Of a DNA stretch of 64,000 nt, positions 8,764 to 16,762 are shown piece after piece. A model generated the notes under the pieces. The model worked only from the letters and a program-made list of their open reading frames with translations, made no database searches and was not told the origin of the DNA. The position numbers were made by a program, and so were the translations under genes. Source of the DNA: Archangium gephyra (GTDB lineage: Bacteria; Myxococcota; Myxococcia; Myxococcales; Myxococcaceae). Where the stretch lies: positions 1-64,000 of the forward strand of contig QFQP01000030.1 of assembly GCA_003243425.1 (NCBI GenBank), in the 5' to 3' direction. Position 1 is the first letter of the stretch; each line of letters opens with the position of its first letter.

Positions 8764-8778
8764 CTCAACTGAGTTGAG
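8764..8778. promoter_or_regulatory. Perfect inverted repeat operator between divergent genes
   Basis: The sequence CTCAACTGAGTTGAG consists of two perfect 7-base arms around one central base. It lies in the 97-base divergent gap between the ImmA/IrrE cassette and the zinc-finger gene at 8793, 14 bases before the latter's ATG. This position and symmetry are typical of a dimeric repressor site that controls both directions. The binding protein is not known; the cassette's own regulator is the natural candidate. Confidence 0.5.
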
Positions 8779-8792
8779 AACACCGTAGAGAA

Positions 8793-9110
8793 ATGAATCC
8801 TCGCGGGCGCAGACCGACGCGGCGACGTTGCTGTGAATGCCGGCGCTGGTATCGACCTTCGGCATCGACGGCGCTCACCCAAATGACGTGCGGCAAGCCC
8901 TGTCGGCTTCGACGTCGACGGAAGCAGGTGTCCGAGCGCTACGTGAGCATCGGTGGCGCCGCAGATGCCATCAGCGATCCGCTTGAGCTTCTTCAGGACG
9001 TCATTCGCTGGCTCGCGAAGGAACTCCGCGTCGGACGAACAGAACGTCACGCGCGACTGCTGATTCGACGACTCGAAGCGCTTCGCGCCGAGGCGGGCAG
9101 AGCACTCTGA
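8793..9110 (+). CDS. Small zinc-finger-like basic protein
   Basis: 105 residues. The N-terminus is very basic and carries cysteines 13, 14, 16, 33 and 37 (RRCCECRRWY, then MTCGKPCRLRRRRKQ), a layout that suggests a small zinc-binding DNA- or RNA-associated fold. The rest is helical (PLELLQDVIRWLAKELRVGR, ERHARLLIRRLEALRAE). I recall similar small orphan proteins in Deltaproteobacteria and Planctomycetes, none characterised. It is divergent from the five-gene cassette and shares its control region. Confidence 0.6.
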   Translation: MNPRGRRPTRRRCCECRRWYRPSASTALTQMTCGKPCRLRRRRKQVSERYVSIGGAADAISDPLELLQDVIRWLAKELRVGRTERHARLLIRRLEALRAEAGRAL

Positions 9111-9119
9111 GCGGCGTTT

Positions 9120-9149
9120 CTCGTTCGTCGATCCTCAACAGCGAACGAG
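9120..9149 (+). terminator. Hairpin downstream of the zinc-finger gene
   Basis: CTCGTTCG at 9120-9127 pairs perfectly with CGAACGAG at 9142-9149 across a 14-base loop. It begins 10 bases after the stop of the gene at 8793. There is no T-run, so a rho-independent terminator is only possible; it may simply protect the 3' end. Otherwise the stretch 9111-9364 holds nothing I can recognise. Confidence 0.3.
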
Positions 9150-9364
9150 CACACGCGTCACCGAGAAATGGGCCACATAGTTGACATAATCTTCGCTATG
9201 CGACGCCGATCGTCGAAGTAGTTTTCAGAATACAGCGAACGCCCGCCGTCGCGCAAGCTCGAAGCGGCCTCGAAGCGTCTCCATCGACGCGACACGTCTG
9301 GCCAGCACTTCGCTTCCCTGCGGCGTGTCCGCGTCGCGTTGCCTTAACGAACGTGAACAACTCC

Positions 9365-9784
9365 TCATCCGGACGTGCACGAACCGCGGGAGCGATCGCA
9401 GCGACCAGAGGCACAGTGTGCATCGGCGTCGCACGCCACGCAGAGCCCACCCGCGCAGATCGACCGGGCACCGGAACAATCGTCTGGGTCGCGACACGCG
9501 ACGCATCGGTCGGGCCCGAATTCGTCGCGGCACTCACGCGGGTACAACTGCGAATCACACTGACTGTCTTCGGTGCACGCGACCATGCAACGGCCACGTT
9601 CGACGTCGCACAGCCCACCCGCACACTCCGAGTTCGCAGTGCAGTCGACGCAGCGACCTTCGAGGCATCGTTGCGTCGCCTCGCAACCGCACGCGCCAGT
9701 CGATCCACCGTCACGCGAACCGAGCCGCAGCTCGCCCGCGCACGACGTGAGCAACAACAGCAACGTGAAGAGACGTGAACTCAT
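9365..9784 (-). CDS. Cysteine-rich lipoprotein
   Basis: 139 residues. A signal peptide with lipobox (LLLLLTSCAG) predicts lipidation at Cys15. The mature part is a series of short disulfide-rich units of the form C..G..C.....C..G.CD...G.C (e.g. CDVERGRCMVAC, CDADAHCASGRCD), as in many secreted myxobacterial proteins. The start overlaps the FecR stop by 4 bases, so it is the last gene of the sigma factor operon. It may be the surface component or the target of that system; this is inference. Confidence 0.7.
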   Translation of the reverse strand: MSSRLFTLLLLLTSCAGELRLGSRDGGSTGACGCEATQRCLEGRCVDCTANSECAGGLCDVERGRCMVACTEDSQCDSQLYPRECRDEFGPDRCVACRDPDDCSGARSICAGGLCVACDADAHCASGRCDRSRGSCTSG

Positions 9785-10812
9785 GGCGTGATGAGACGTT
9801 CGGCGACGTCGCGACCATACCCGTCGGGGTACTCGCCGAGGTACTCGCGCGCCGCGGCAGCACCACGCTCACTGCCGAGCTTCTCGAGCAGGCGCAGCTC
9901 CTCGACCGCGGCCGCTTCATCGAGCGCGCTCTTCGGGAACGCGCGGCGAAGTTCACGGAACGCGCGCGCGGCTTCTTCAGACTTGCCGCTCTGCTTCAGC
10001 TCCATCGCCGAGCCGTACAACGCGTTCATGCGGCTGAGCGGAGAGACCTCGTCGCGCTTCGGCGCCGGCACCTCAGGCGGCTTCTTCGGTTCCGGCACAA
10101 CCGGCGGCGCAGCACACGGCAAACTCTTCACTTCGCCGGCCTTCACTTCGGTCGCCGAGTCACCCGACGTCACCAGCACCACGCCTTCGACCACCTTCAC
10201 CGCCACCGAGCCATCGAGACACGTGACCGACGGTGGTTCGACATCGACGGTGAACTGCGTGCCACGAACCTCCACGCGCGCGCGCCGCGTCTCCACCACG
10301 AACGTCTCGTCGGCGTTCAGCTTCGCGACCTTCGCGTCGAAGTGCCCTCGCGCCAGCTCGAAATTGCGGTGTCGACCGAGCCCGTGAATGCCGAACTCAC
10401 TGCGAGCACCAATGGCGACGATGGAGCCTTCCGGAAAGCGAAGCGTGAGCGAGCCACCTTCATCGGTCTTCACCCGCTGCCCGGCTTCGAGCACCGCGCC
10501 GCTCGCCACACCCTGCGCACGCGTCGACGTGACGTCAGACACCGCACCAGACGCTTCGACGACTGCGAGCGCCTCTGGTGCTGACGACGACGAGCGCCAC
10601 AACACTGCCACCAGCACAAACGCAGCGGCCGCGGCGAACACCACCGCCACACGCGCGTGGCGCCGCGTCGACTGCAACTGACCTCGCGCTGCCAGGGCTT
10701 GCTCCACGGCATCGAAAGACGCATCGAACTCTTCGGTCGTCAGCGGCGCTTCTTCGGCGCCACGCGGCGGCGCGAGTCGTCGAGCGAACGATCCATCGGT
10801 CGGTCGGTTCAC
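9781..10812 (-). CDS. FecR-domain membrane protein
   Basis: 343 residues from GTG 10812, which overlaps the stop of the sigma factor gene (GTGA); this start is preferred to an earlier one inside that gene. A single membrane segment lies near residues 54-71 (VAVVFAAAAAFVLVAVLW), giving a cytoplasmic N-terminus and a periplasmic FecR domain (VLEAGQRVKTDEGGSLTLRF; VETRRARVEVRGTQFTVDV). The C-terminal 80 residues are helical and TPR-like (ALYGSAMELKQSGKSEEAAR). FecR proteins pass envelope signals to an ECF sigma factor, here encoded just upstream. No TonB receptor is next to it, unlike classical FecIRA systems. Confidence 0.82.
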   Translation of the reverse strand: MNRPTDGSFARRLAPPRGAEEAPLTTEEFDASFDAVEQALAARGQLQSTRRHARVAVVFAAAAAFVLVAVLWRSSSSAPEALAVVEASGAVSDVTSTRAQGVASGAVLEAGQRVKTDEGGSLTLRFPEGSIVAIGARSEFGIHGLGRHRNFELARGHFDAKVAKLNADETFVVETRRARVEVRGTQFTVDVEPPSVTCLDGSVAVKVVEGVVLVTSGDSATEVKAGEVKSLPCAAPPVVPEPKKPPEVPAPKRDEVSPLSRMNALYGSAMELKQSGKSEEAARAFRELRRAFPKSALDEAAAVEELRLLEKLGSERGAAAAREYLGEYPDGYGRDVAERLITP

Positions 10813-11432
10813 GACGGCACCTCCCACTGGGACATGGCCTGCGCGAGCTCGGGGTCCCGCTCGAGACACGCGCGTACTTCTTTCCTCGCCCGCGACACCC
10901 GGCTCTGCGCGGCCACCGGGGTGATCTCCAGCGCATGCGCGAGTTCTTCCAACGACAACCCGTGTACGTCGAACATCAACCAGGCCGTCACCTTGTCCTG
11001 GTCGAGTTCTGCGAGGCGGCTGCGCACACGCGCCACCAGGTTCGAGGTCACCGACGCACGTTCCGCAGACTGTGCGCCTGCGACGTCGTGACCTTCTTCG
11101 CCGAGGCCTTCGAACAACCGCGCTTCGAGGCTGCGCCGACGCAACCGTTTGTAGACGACGTGCGCGGCGATGCGGTCGACCCAGGTGTTGAGACTGCAGT
11201 CACCACGAAACGAGTCGATGCTGGTGACCAGCTCGATGAGCACCAGCTGAAGAAGATCTGCATCGTCGGGCGTCGCGCGGCGCAGCAACCGACGAATGGC
11301 CGCCTTGGCGCGCGGGCCGGCACGACGCACCAGTGCATCGGCGCTGCGGCGATCTCCACCGCGCACGGCCGCCACCAACGCGCCGTCGTCATCGTGCGGC
11401 ACGAGCTGGAGGTGCGACCGGCCTGAATCCAT
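10809..11432 (-). CDS. ECF-type RNA polymerase sigma factor
   Basis: 207 residues. Region 2 is seen as DADLLQLVLIELVTSIDSFR with NTWVDRIAAHVVYKRLRRRS, and region 4 as LDQDKVTAWLMFDVHGLSLE followed by the helix-turn-helix ELAHALEITPVAAQSRVSRA. The length and absence of regions 1 and 3 mark an ECF (group 4) sigma factor. It is cotranscribed with fecR-like and Cys-rich lipoprotein genes through 4-base overlaps and lies 45 bases after the gene ending at 11478. The membrane FecR protein is the likely regulator. Confidence 0.85.
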   Translation of the reverse strand: MDSGRSHLQLVPHDDDGALVAAVRGGDRRSADALVRRAGPRAKAAIRRLLRRATPDDADLLQLVLIELVTSIDSFRGDCSLNTWVDRIAAHVVYKRLRRRSLEARLFEGLGEEGHDVAGAQSAERASVTSNLVARVRSRLAELDQDKVTAWLMFDVHGLSLEELAHALEITPVAAQSRVSRARKEVRACLERDPELAQAMSQWEVPS

Positions 11433-11477
11433 GAGTCCCGGGTGCTGTACCGCGAGCGAAAAGAATCAGGCAGCACT

Positions 11478-12503
11478 TCAGAAGCGCCAGCCCGCACCGA
11501 GCCGGAGCGCGCCTTGAACCGCCGCGATTCCGGCGACTTCGACGTCGTCGATGAACAGCTGCGTGGGCCCCGAAAACGTCGGGCCACCGGTGAGCGTGAA
11601 ATCGAACCGACCCGCACGCAATGCCAGCCCCGCTTCGACGCCGCCCGTGCCTGTCCACCTCGACACGGTCTGCGTGCCGCGCGCCGCGGCGATCAACACC
11701 GTGCCGCCGCCAGCACGCAGCGTGAAGCCCAGCGGAATCGCCCACGGAAAGATGCGCACGTCGGCGATAGCCAGCACGCGCAGCTCGAGGTGCGACGCCG
11801 AGGTCGTCGAAACCGGGCCTGCCCCGAAGGTCGCCTGCGCGCCGAGACACAGCCACTCGAGCACGCAGTACGCACCGTCGACGCCGCCACCGCCGAGCAA
11901 CTGCGGCAACCGACCAACGGTGTGCACGGCCAGAAAGCCGCGCGTCACGCTCGTCGACGGAATCGGCTCAGGCGTGCGAACCACCGTCTCCACCGGAGCT
12001 CGTTCAACGTTTGGCGTCGGCGGTTCGACCACCACGCCGGCATCGACTGGCTCGGGCTCGACGATCACGCCGGCGTCGACTGGCGCGACCCACGCCACGA
12101 AGTCGCTTTCAGACAGCGGCACGACTTCGAGCATCGGCGGGTCGGCGACGGCAGTTTCGGCGCGCCACTGCGGCATCATCGCCGCCACCGCGAAACCGAG
12201 CGTCTTCGCCCGTTCGTTGAGCGGGTCCTTCGCGCCGAACTCCACGGTGCGTGAGGTCCACGATTCGGGCTTGAGCGCGGCACGAATCACCGCGCGTCGC
12301 GGCGTTTCCCAACGAATCTCGACGACCGGGTGCGTTCGCGAGAGCTCGGTCAGAAGTTCCGGCGGCGAGTCACCCAACACGCGCGGCTGCAGGTTCACCA
12401 GGGACGGGTCGAGCGAGCGCGACAAGGTATCGAGCAACGTCGCGCGACCCGCGGTCGTCCCGTCCGAAAGCAGCAGAACCACGACGAGTGACACCGCCTG
12501 CAC
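11478..12503 (-). CDS. Exported protein with Pro/Val linker and probable outer-membrane domain
   Basis: 341 residues. A signal peptide is likely (MQAVSLVVVLLLSDGTTAG). Residues about 30-120 form a soluble domain; a low-complexity linker of alternating Val, Glu and Pro with a repeated PVDAGVIVEPEPVDAGVVVE follows at about 140-165. The C-terminal half (AIPLGFTLRAGGGTVLIAAA, AGRFDFTLTGGPTFSGP, ending LGAGWRF) has alternating hydrophobic strands and a terminal Phe typical of outer-membrane barrels. It is upstream of and probably cotranscribed with the ECF sigma factor. I do not recognise a named family; similar gene arrangements occur in myxobacteria. Confidence 0.6.
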   Translation of the reverse strand: MQAVSLVVVLLLSDGTTAGRATLLDTLSRSLDPSLVNLQPRVLGDSPPELLTELSRTHPVVEIRWETPRRAVIRAALKPESWTSRTVEFGAKDPLNERAKTLGFAVAAMMPQWRAETAVADPPMLEVVPLSESDFVAWVAPVDAGVIVEPEPVDAGVVVEPPTPNVERAPVETVVRTPEPIPSTSVTRGFLAVHTVGRLPQLLGGGGVDGAYCVLEWLCLGAQATFGAGPVSTTSASHLELRVLAIADVRIFPWAIPLGFTLRAGGGTVLIAAARGTQTVSRWTGTGGVEAGLALRAGRFDFTLTGGPTFSGPTQLFIDDVEVAGIAAVQGALRLGAGWRF

Positions 12504-12593
12504 CGGTCTTTCTTTAGCCCGTGCCTGCTTTTTTTTCGTGAAGGAACAGACCTCTTCGAACCCGGACGAAGACGTCCTTCGACAGAGGAAACC

Positions 12594-13109
12594 ATGTTCC
12601 GATTTGCTCCCATCGCCGTCGCGCTGACGTCACTCGCTGCCTTCGCCGGCCCCACCGTGACGCAGGTCAAAGACCTTCACTTCCTGGCGAAGGGCCTCGC
12701 GGGTCTGAAGATCGTCGGCCAGACCACGAAGCTCGAAGCGCGAGCTGACGGAGAGTCGCTGGTGCTGGTGGTGCCGCTCGATTCGGTCGACACCGGCATC
12801 GCGCTGCGAAACGAGCACATGACGCAGAAGTACCTCGACACGAAGACGCACCCGAACGCCGAACTCAAGGTCCCGCTCGCAGCGCTCAAGGAAGGAAAGA
12901 ACCAGGCGGTGAAGGGCACGTTCACCTTGCGCGACAAGTCGAAGGAGGTCGACGTGCTCACCAGCGTCATCAAGAACGGCGATGCACTCGACGTCAGCGG
13001 TGTGTTCGACATCAACCTGAAGAACCACGACATCGACATTCCCAACTACCTCGGCGTGACGGTGAAGCCCGACGTGCAGGTCTCCGCGGCGTTCACCCTC
13101 AAGCCCTGA
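12594..13109 (+). CDS. YceI-family periplasmic protein
   Basis: 171 residues. A signal peptide (IAVALTSLAAFAGP) is followed by a single YceI-like lipocalin-type barrel: VPLDSVDTGIALRNEHMTQK, then LDTKTHPNAELKV, then VKGTFTLRDKSKEVDV. The N-R-D...H-M...L pattern and the TKTHPNAEL segment are characteristic. YceI proteins bind isoprenoid or other amphiphilic ligands. GGA lies 6 bases before the ATG. It is the first of four plus-strand genes whose other members are c-type cytochromes and an outer-membrane barrel, so it may carry a quinone-like ligand for them; that is inference. Confidence 0.8.
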   Translation: MFRFAPIAVALTSLAAFAGPTVTQVKDLHFLAKGLAGLKIVGQTTKLEARADGESLVLVVPLDSVDTGIALRNEHMTQKYLDTKTHPNAELKVPLAALKEGKNQAVKGTFTLRDKSKEVDVLTSVIKNGDALDVSGVFDINLKNHDIDIPNYLGVTVKPDVQVSAAFTLKP

Positions 13110-13117
13110 ACGACGTC

Positions 13118-13966
13118 ATGCGCGCGTGGCTCTGCATCGTGGTGTTGGTGGCTGGCTGCTACGTGCCGGAAGAAACGGCCGACAGTGGTGTCGTCGACGG
13201 CGGCGCTCCCATGGCCGACGGCGGTGGGCTGACGGGCGACGGGTTGCCGTGTGACGTCGACCAGCTCGTCGCCGACAACTGTCGTTCGTGTCACCGCGTG
13301 AACGGCTCGGCGCCGATGCCGCTGGTTTCACGTGTGCACTTCACCGCAGCAACGCCCTCGAACGCATCGACCTCGGTGGGAAGTCAGAGCGTCACTCGAA
13401 TGAAGAGCGCGACGGCACCCATGCCTCCATCGGGGCAGTTGAGCGCCGCGCAGATTCAGGTGCTCGACGCGTGGGTCACCGCAGGCATGCCCGAAGGCAC
13501 GTGCGGCACGGGTGATGCGGGCGTCGACCCGTTCGAAGTGCCTCCGCAGTGCACGAGCAACACCACGTGGACGCGTGGGAATTCAGGTTCGTCGCGCATG
13601 AACCCGGGGCGCGCGTGCTTGAGCTGCCACGCACAGGAAAACGACCCCGGGGACGAAGAAGCGCCCGAAGGCATCGGCGGCACGCTGTACCCGACTGCGC
13701 ATGAACCCGATCTCTGCAACGGCTTGCCCGGCGCAGCGACGGTGGTGCTCACCGGCAGTGACGGTCGTGAATTTCGTTTGAGCGTCAACGACGTGGGCAA
13801 CTTCCACATGTACCGGAACAACGCGCTGCTGCGGCCGTACACCGCGCGCGTCGAATTCGCAGGCCGCACGCGCCGCATGTCGACGCCGCAGATGTCTGGT
13901 GACTGCAACAGCTGCCACACCCAGGCGGGCACCAACGGTGCGCCCGGCCGAATTCTCGCGCCATGA
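13118..13966 (+). CDS. Multihaem c-type cytochrome lipoprotein
   Basis: 282 residues. The lipobox VAGC (Cys14) predicts a lipoprotein, followed by an Ala/Asp/Gly-rich linker. Three CXXCH haem-binding motifs are seen: CRSCH (55-59), CLSCH (167-171) and CNSCH (263-267). Methionines in SAPMPLV and TAPMPPSG are candidate axial ligands for the first haem. It begins 9 bases after the YceI-like gene and its stop overlaps the next start (ATGA). The protein is probably anchored at the outer membrane and passes electrons to or from the cytochrome-barrel protein encoded next. Confidence 0.78.
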   Translation: MRAWLCIVVLVAGCYVPEETADSGVVDGGAPMADGGGLTGDGLPCDVDQLVADNCRSCHRVNGSAPMPLVSRVHFTAATPSNASTSVGSQSVTRMKSATAPMPPSGQLSAAQIQVLDAWVTAGMPEGTCGTGDAGVDPFEVPPQCTSNTTWTRGNSGSSRMNPGRACLSCHAQENDPGDEEAPEGIGGTLYPTAHEPDLCNGLPGAATVVLTGSDGREFRLSVNDVGNFHMYRNNALLRPYTARVEFAGRTRRMSTPQMSGDCNSCHTQAGTNGAPGRILAP

Positions 13967-15120
13967 ATCGACTTCAATTCGTCGTCTTGCTGACGCTCGT
14001 GTCGAGCGGCAGTGCTCACGCGTACGGCTTCATGCTTCGTCACGACTACACGTCGTGCGCGTCGTGCCACGTGGACCCGTCTGGTGGCTCGGTGGTGACG
14101 CCGTACGGTCGCGCACAGGGCGAGCTGTTGCTGCGTTCCCGCTACGGCGCGCCGGCCGATGAAGACCCGGGCAAGAAGGCCGAGTTTCTGCTCGGGCTGC
14201 TCGCCGCTGCGCCCGAAGAGCTGATGCTGGGAGGTGACGTGCGGCTCGCGGTGTTGAGCCCGGGCATGAAGGGCGTTCGCGTATTCCCGATGCAGATCGA
14301 CGTGGTGGGCGCGCTCAAGACGGGAAAGATGAGCGCCAGCGTGAGCCTCGGCCTGGGCAGCGCGGTGACGAGCGCGGCGAAGATCGTCGGCGAGCAGGTG
14401 CAGCTCATCTCTCGGCATCACTGGGTGGGTTACGCGCCCGATGAAGACCAGGCGTTCCTGCTGCGCGTCGGCCGCATTCCCCTGCCCTTCGGGTTGCGAC
14501 TTCCGGAGCACACCATCTGGGCGCGCGCGGTGACGAAGACCGACACCAACGTCTCGCAACAGCACGGTGTTTCACTCGCGTATTCCGGGGAGCGTGTGCG
14601 CGGTGAGCTGATGGGCATCGTCGGCAATCTGCAGCTCTCTCCCGCCGCGTACCGCGAGCGCGGGTACTCCGGCTTTCTGGAGTTCATTCCCAACCATTGG
14701 ATGACCGTGGGCGTGTCGAGCCTGGTGACCCACGCCGACAGTGACCTCTCGACGCCTCAGTTCTCGACGTTCCGCCACGCCCATGGCGCGTTCCTGCGCG
14801 CGAGCCCGTGGAAGCCGCTCGTCATCTCCGTCGAAGCAGACCTCACGAATCAAACGCGCAGAACGCTCGGAGGCCCAACGGGCTTCGTCGGCGTGGTGCA
14901 GGCCGACATCGAGCCGACGCAGGGTTTCCATCTGGTCGCCATGGGTGAAGTGCTGGTGACCGACTTCTCGAAGCCCGACGGCGTTGGGTTCGGTGGCTGG
15001 GGCGGCGTGTGGTGGTTCTTCGCGCCGCACAGTGACGTTCGGCTCGACGTCATCACGCGCCGAGAGACGGACGGAACGCTCAACGTGTCACTGCTGGGTC
15101 AGGTGCACGTCTTCTTATGA
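13963..15120 (+). CDS. Cytochrome-outer-membrane barrel fusion protein
   Basis: 385 residues. A signal peptide ends near SAHA; immediately after it is one haem motif, CASCH (32-36), in the context HDYTSCASCHVDPSGG. The remaining 330 residues look like a porin-type beta barrel: many alternating strands with aromatic girdles (SLGLGSAVTSAAKIVG, VGRIPLPFGLRLPEHTIWAR, GWGGVWWFFAPHSD) and a C-terminal VHVFL. The VGRIPLPFGLRLPEH turn recalls porins of the phosphate-selective type. One protein thus appears to combine the haem and the pore. It overlaps both neighbouring genes by 4 bases. Confidence 0.7.
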   Translation: MNRLQFVVLLTLVSSGSAHAYGFMLRHDYTSCASCHVDPSGGSVVTPYGRAQGELLLRSRYGAPADEDPGKKAEFLLGLLAAAPEELMLGGDVRLAVLSPGMKGVRVFPMQIDVVGALKTGKMSASVSLGLGSAVTSAAKIVGEQVQLISRHHWVGYAPDEDQAFLLRVGRIPLPFGLRLPEHTIWARAVTKTDTNVSQQHGVSLAYSGERVRGELMGIVGNLQLSPAAYRERGYSGFLEFIPNHWMTVGVSSLVTHADSDLSTPQFSTFRHAHGAFLRASPWKPLVISVEADLTNQTRRTLGGPTGFVGVVQADIEPTQGFHLVAMGEVLVTDFSKPDGVGFGGWGGVWWFFAPHSDVRLDVITRRETDGTLNVSLLGQVHVFL

Positions 15121-15554
15121 CGCTCACCATCACGCTGGCGTTGGTGCTCTCCACGCCGAATTTCCCTGCGAAGGTCGCGACTGCTTCGGGCGGCGCAGCT
15201 CCCGCCTGTGCGCTCTGTCACGCTGGCGGAGTCACGGGTCGAGGCACCGTCACCACACCCTTCGGCGCGGCGATGCGACAACGCGGGCTGCTCGCCAATG
15301 ACGACGCATCGTTCGACACCGCGTGGTCGGCGATGACTGGCGTCGACAGTGATTTAGACGGCGTGGCCGACGTGCAGGAGCTCGCCGCCGGCACCGACCC
15401 GAACGGCGCACAGGGCGGAGGTATCGCGGCCCCCGAGTACGGCTGCAGTCAGGGCCTCGGAGCGTCGCCGGTTCTCGCGCTGCTCACCGCGCTCACATTT
15501 CGCAGGCGTCGTTCGCGAGCTTGCGACATTCGACGCTGTAGTCGCCGCGTCTAA
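15117..15554 (+). CDS. Monohaem cytochrome with MYXO-CTERM-type tail
   Basis: 145 residues, start overlapping the barrel gene (ATGA). A weak signal peptide precedes one haem motif, CALCH (31-35). Residues 77-96 form a calcium-binding thrombospondin type 3 repeat (DSDLDGVADVQELAAGTDPN). The C-terminus has the three-part MYXO-CTERM arrangement: Cys110, hydrophobic stretch 115-128, and Arg cluster 129-132, a sorting signal for outer-membrane or surface anchoring in Myxococcota. An extra tail of about 13 residues after the Arg cluster (RACDIRRCSRRV) is unusual. The four-gene operon ends here; 15555-15811 holds nothing recognised. Confidence 0.72.
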   Translation: MTLTITLALVLSTPNFPAKVATASGGAAPACALCHAGGVTGRGTVTTPFGAAMRQRGLLANDDASFDTAWSAMTGVDSDLDGVADVQELAAGTDPNGAQGGGIAAPEYGCSQGLGASPVLALLTALTFRRRRSRACDIRRCSRRV

Positions 15555-15811
15555 ACACCCCCAATTTTCGTCACCAACTCAACAACCATCTCGACATGCA
15601 GCACGGGCTAACAACGGCGACACGCATCGGAGTCAGGATACATAATCAGTGCGAGAACGCGAACTCCGACACCGTGCCGCCGCCGACGCTCGGAGAATTC
15701 ATCGAGTTGGTCGACCCGGAGCGCGGCGGCGCCGCGTGGAGTTCCGTCGCGGAGACAGCATCATCGGAGCCGAGGACTGCGAGTCGGGAACGAGCGAGCC
15801 GTGACGTACAC

Positions 15812-16604
15812 TCAGCTGGGTTTGTGTGCCCTCACACGAACAAAGTCGCGCGAATCGTAGAGCGGACCGAAGGATCGCCAGTCGTACGGCAAAGTGAGCG
15901 GCATTCGCTCGTAGTCCGCCGCCTCGAAGCGGTAGACGTGCCGGAGGCGTTGGTGAAGCAGTGTCGGGTTGTCGCACCGCTCGAGCACGACGGACGTGCC
16001 TTCCTCGGAGACTCCCTGCTCCCACGCCCAGATCCAGACCTCGCGAGGTGCTCCAGAGCCCATGAGCGTCACTCTTGCCGAGCGTCGGTCCACGATTGAT
16101 CCGAGCAGGCCAATCCGGCGGACGGGGAACATCCAGTACCGATCAGTCTCGACGATCTCTGCGGCGACACAGGGGAGCTGCGTCGCTGCGAACGCGCTGA
16201 CAAGCGCCTCTTCGAACGGAGGGTCACCGGGCTTCGATGGTGCGAGCCCCCCCGGACTGAAAGGAAACGGGATCGCGCACGGCATTCTCACGTCGACCCA
16301 GATTTCCCCGTAGCTGAGCTTCGAGTTCGACGAGAAGCCGAAGGTCGCGCTCGAGACCCACGCCCTGTCGGGAGTCACGCCGTCGATGCGAAGCTCCCGA
16401 GAGCGAACAGCAGCGTGCGCCGCAGCGAGTACCGCCTCGCCCGACGTCTCTGCCTCGGGTGCTTCGAGCCAGATTCGAACCGAGTCGGTCCCCTCCGCGG
16501 GGCCAATAGACGCCACCCTTCGAGTGGACTTCGAGGCGGCACACACAGGCAACGACTTGAAGTTGACCGAAGCCCTCGACCTCGAGTTCCGCCACGTATT
16601 CCAT
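15812..16604 (-). pseudogene. Hypothetical protein, one frameshift
   Basis: The N-terminus from ATG 16604 (MEYVAELEVEGFGQLQVVAC) reads to GVYWPR and then diverges. The continuation, TDSVRIWLEAPEAETSGEAV and on to a stop at 15812, lies in another frame. Removing one base in the G/C-rich run near 16490-16500 gives 263 residues. I recognise no domain: the N-terminal half is strand-rich with VRIWLEAPEAE, the C-terminal half aromatic (RYWMFPVRRIGLLGS, EVWIWAWEQ, HVYRFEAADYERMPLTLPYD). No signal peptide. The gene is isolated, convergent with 15117 and divergent from the esterase. Confidence 0.55.
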
Positions 16605-16762
16605 CGGTCCAGTGTCCCTTCCCGAGACTCTGCGCACCAGCGTCGTCCCGCGCGCGGGACCACCGTGGCCTTTGGTGGGTCGCCCTGCGGCCTGCTCAGG
16701 CGTCGGCGCGCACGAGACTGAACGGCATCCCCCAACGCCCCGGACGTACTTAGAAGCGCGTC

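Noticed and set aside
9196..9364. Extension of the Cys-rich lipoprotein by frameshift into the following minus-strand frame
   Set aside because: The Cys-rich repeat pattern ends at a clean stop and the following frame is Arg-rich without cysteine spacing.
15555..15811. Possible small gene or RNA in the gap
   Set aside because: Neither strand shows a convincing start, ribosome site, hairpin with T-run or coding composition.
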